Below, piece by piece: positions 61,398 through 64,000 of a stretch of DNA of 64,000 nucleotides (positions are counted from its first letter, which is position 1; the number at the start of each line of letters is the position of its first letter). The notes beneath the pieces are model-generated. The model was not told where the DNA came from and did no database searches. It saw nothing but the letters and a program-made list of their open reading frames with translations. The translations under genes were made by a program, and so were the position numbers. Origin of the DNA: Leucocoprinus leucothites (Eukaryota > Basidiomycota > Agaricomycetes > Agaricales > Agaricaceae); contig JAACJO010000022.1 of the NCBI GenBank assembly GCA_013368445.1, forward strand, positions 1 through 64,000, read 5' to 3'.

Positions 61398-62829
61398 AAA
61401 TGTATGTACATTCTGTGTTTGATGATTGCAATATGAGTCCTCTGTCTGAGTGCAGTCTTATTTATAGGCACCATTGAGAATCAGGCATTTAGAGAGGGGC
61501 TTTGGTATGGAGATCATCTGACTACAAATGTCTGATATGAGCTCAGCTTTTTGCTATTATGTGTGATATACATGCCTAGAACACATTCAAATGCCTTGTT
61601 AGTCTTCAATCCTGACAAATGGTTGACAGGTGCTTATCAATAACATAGTTAATTATCTGTCTACTATTCCAGTTATCTCAGTTTGTAAGATCATATAATT
61701 TTACCCTATTTAATATGCCTAATTTTCTCTTCAAAGCTTGATTCCTACAACCTACACTTGTTAGCAACAAGACCCCCACAGTTCCTATCAGCTGCTTCTT
61801 TGTAAAAATAGGCCAAGGGGTCTCCATTCACACTTTCATCAGTGGTGGAAACAGTCTAGTAACTGAGTCATGTATAGTGTATCTCTAGAAGGATGCCTCT
61901 ATCAATATGAGTCAACAAAGTAAAGAGTAAGTGACCCTTCTATAACAAAACAAAATTGTGAGTATAGCTGAATCTAACAGCTGTTTGGGCTTCTGGACTA
62001 AAGATGTTGTCCTAAGAGGTGAAGTGATGAGGAAACAAGTGAAGATGAGTTTGAGAAAAGCAAAAACTTCGAGGTGAGGTAGATAAATAATTAACACTAG
62101 GTCTGGAATTACCTAAGTACTAGTATGTATGCAATATATACAAAAGATATACTGTAAACAGAATTTATATACATTCTAGTTTTTTTGTAAAATATATGCA
62201 ATCTTATTTACAGTATATTTGACAAAACATGCATTTTAAAGATATATTTTAAATATGATTTAAATATATCTTATATAAAAAATAGTATTATGTGTAATTT
62301 TTGTTTACAGTACATCTTGTATATATTTTGCATATATATTAGTTTCTATGTGGACCTGGGCTTAGTGTAAGTCAAGTTTTTAATTTAGATAAATTCAAGA
62401 CAAGTTCAGACAATTGAAGACAAGTGAGAGAGGTAGTGGATTTGCTAGAGTACAACTACAACTTGTACAGTGTTTAAATAGAACAAGAAATAATAAATTT
62501 TCAATGAATATTTCAAAGTAGAAAGCGGAAAAGAAGATGAAAAAAGAAAGATAAAAACAAAAGAAAAGAACAATCTCTGCAAGATACTATATTTGGTCAA
62601 CAATTTCTCACTATTATCATTGATGGAGGTCATCTTATGAGAAATCCTGGAAACAAGCATATTGCAATGCTTTGCCTACTTCAACAGGCTATGATAAGGT
62701 TAATCATGACAGCCACTCCCTTATACATAGTAGCAAAGATGCATATTTTGCTTTATATACCAATGACTAAACTTATATGAACTCTGCCCTACCACAATAT
62801 AGCATTGCTCACATGACTTGTTAGCATTC
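61398..62829. other. Gene-free, CpG-depleted stretch
   Basis: Contains a very AT-rich part (about 62110-62350) with repeated ATATATTT/AAATATAT words. No gene recognised. Confidence 0.4.
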
Positions 62830-64000
62830 CTTACTTCTCCAGTGAGCTCTCTTACAATGATGAAAAAGAGTATGCATCAAGACTATGAAAGGCCAAGAAG
62901 CTTGACAATGATGGTGAGGCCATCTATGCTGAGAAACTTTAGCTTGTTTTTGAGTTCCAGAAATGGGTTCAAGGCCATTTCCTTTGACAAATAACTGCTA
63001 GCATTGACCCAAGTGGTAAACCACTACTTGATCTACTACTGTATGAAGAAATTGTTGGTTTATTAAGCCTGACTGAGAGAGAGGTGGAAATCTTATCAGA
63101 ACAAGTCAAAGTAGCAAAAGCCATATAAGTCTGGTCTCAATCATGTAATTGTGTATCTAATTCTATGTTGATGAAGTGTTATAAACACCAGCAATATGCA
63201 CATTCAAACAAAGGTATATTCTAAGCTAAGGTCAAAATAGAAATTAACTTTATGGATTGCAGAAATTTTATCTTAAATATAGGCTAGCAGCCAGTTATGT
63301 CAAAGAGGATGCCTCAAGCCTTCTTCTATCCTTCAGGTCACTGGATGAATGGCAGCTATTGAAGAGCACAAAAATGGAGGTTTGTGCACAGATTTGTGCA
63401 CATTATTTATAAGATGATTGAGTTGCTGGTGTTAGTTTTGAAAAGAGGTATCCAATCTTCCCCAATATCCCAAGATTATTTCAAGAAAGTCCTCAATAAA
63501 TTGATGAATAATTATTTATGCTGAGTTTCCATCAATAGCTCTACTCCTTTAGAACATCTGTATTCTGATTTCCCACTAGTACTTTTCTGTTGCTTACAAG
63601 TCACTTTCTAGGTCCTGCAGTTGTATAAAGTTCAGAGCCTTTCTACCAATGGCAAAATTCCATTCACCAAACCAAGATAATGACATGAAATAATTCTATA
63701 GTAATAACAACACAGCTCATGTTCTTATCTTCTCAAGTGTTGGATCTACTGGGCTGAATCTCACCATTGCTGACATTGTTATATTCATTGTAAGTCCATT
63801 TCTTCTCTATATAACTCCAATCTAATATGTCTGTCAGGATCAACCTTTGTCTGTGCAAGATGAGCAGCAAATACAGGGTTGGGCACATCACCAACCTCAG
63901 GACAAGATTGTCAAAGTCATCAGCCTGCTTGCAATGGATTTTGCTGACACATCAATGTATGAAGTGGCTCAGGGTAAACAAGACATGTTTGATGCATTCA
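62830..64000 (+). pseudogene. Decayed SNF2-family helicase, running off the right edge
   Basis: The C-terminal half of an SNF2/Swi2-type ATPase is recognisable across interrupted frames. Pieces are LTEREVEILSEQ (about 63075), RLAASYVKEDASSLLPSF and SLDEWQLLKSTKM (about 63285-63380), FPNIPRLF, HVLIFSSVGSTGLNLTIAD (motif V region, 63720-63775), an intron, then QPLSVQDEQQIQGWAHHQPQ (motif VI) and VKVISLLAMDFADT. Motif VI should read like QI-R-G-R-AHRQ; the three arginines are Gln, Trp and His here. Several in-frame TGA/TAG stops occur where Arg or Gln codons would fit. A pseudogene altered by C-to-T change; the parent belongs to the large repeated SNF2 families of Agaricomycetes. Confidence 0.7.

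Larger units (their letters stand above)
54150..64000. other. CpG-depleted, transposon-rich compartment
   Basis: By eye only about fifteen CpG dinucleotides occur in nearly 10 kb, while TG and CA are very common. At the moderate GC content of this stretch hundreds would be expected. The remaining frames are short and broken. Recognisable contents are a Tc1/mariner element (59805-61395), a GCCATC-rich block (57400-57790) and a decayed SNF2 helicase (about 62830 to the edge). The pattern is that of cytosine methylation and deamination at CpG, as in RIP-like silencing of basidiomycete repeats. From 54150 to 57400 and 57800 to 59800 I recognise no gene. Confidence 0.75.

Noticed and set aside
1..64000. 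CRISPR array, rRNA operon or tRNA genes
   Set aside because: None seen. The tandem repeats present are contiguous minisatellites without spacers, and the genome is eukaryotic.

Overview
The window looks like nuclear DNA of a filamentous basidiomycete, most likely an Agaricomycete. Genes are cut by many short (about 50-60 nt) GT-AG introns. Recognisable products are eukaryotic and fungal: mitochondrial pyruvate dehydrogenase E1-alpha, an Iml2/TTC39 protein, monocarboxylate-transporter-like MFS permeases, an F-box protein, a KOW/Spt5-like factor, and Ty1/copia and Tc1/mariner transposon remains. Exon limits were read by eye from splice signals and frame continuity.

Layout. 1-24.5 kb: three copies (A, B, D) plus an orphan 5' fragment (C) of one very large gene family. 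Its protein order is N-terminal zinc fingers, OrsD-like zinc region, tyrosine-recombinase (YR) catalytic domain, acidic linker, RecQ-type helicase, Cys/His C-terminus. The YR-helicase junction is spliced in frame in B. In D the frame is continuous except for one homopolymer frameshift inside the Walker A motif. An Spt5-like gene sits between B and D, and an 83-bp tandem repeat abuts fragment C. 25-29.5 kb: repeat-rich DNA with minisatellites, GATGGC-rich low-complexity sequence, and a 5'-LTR/primer-site/gag-start fragment of a copia element. 30-34.3 kb: conserved housekeeping genes, IML2-like and PDA1, head to head over a 158-bp promoter. 34.5-49.7 kb: a broken F-box gene, two MFS permease genes, a divergent degenerate duplication flanking the first of them, a short PD-(D/E)XK-like ORF and long stretches without clear genes. 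49.7-53.5 kb: a large membrane-anchored double amidohydrolase. About 54.1-64 kb: a sharply different compartment with almost no CpG. It holds a Tc1/mariner element with 215-bp inverted repeats and a decayed SNF2 helicase whose motif VI arginines were replaced in the way CpG-to-TpG mutation predicts.

The most interesting content is the YR-RecQ fusion family. A protein joining a site-specific recombinase to a helicase, in several copies with truncated relatives, suggests a self-mobile or telomere/subtelomere-maintaining element. Fungal telomere-linked RecQ helicases, Cryptons and Starship captains are known separately; I cannot name a described element with this fusion.
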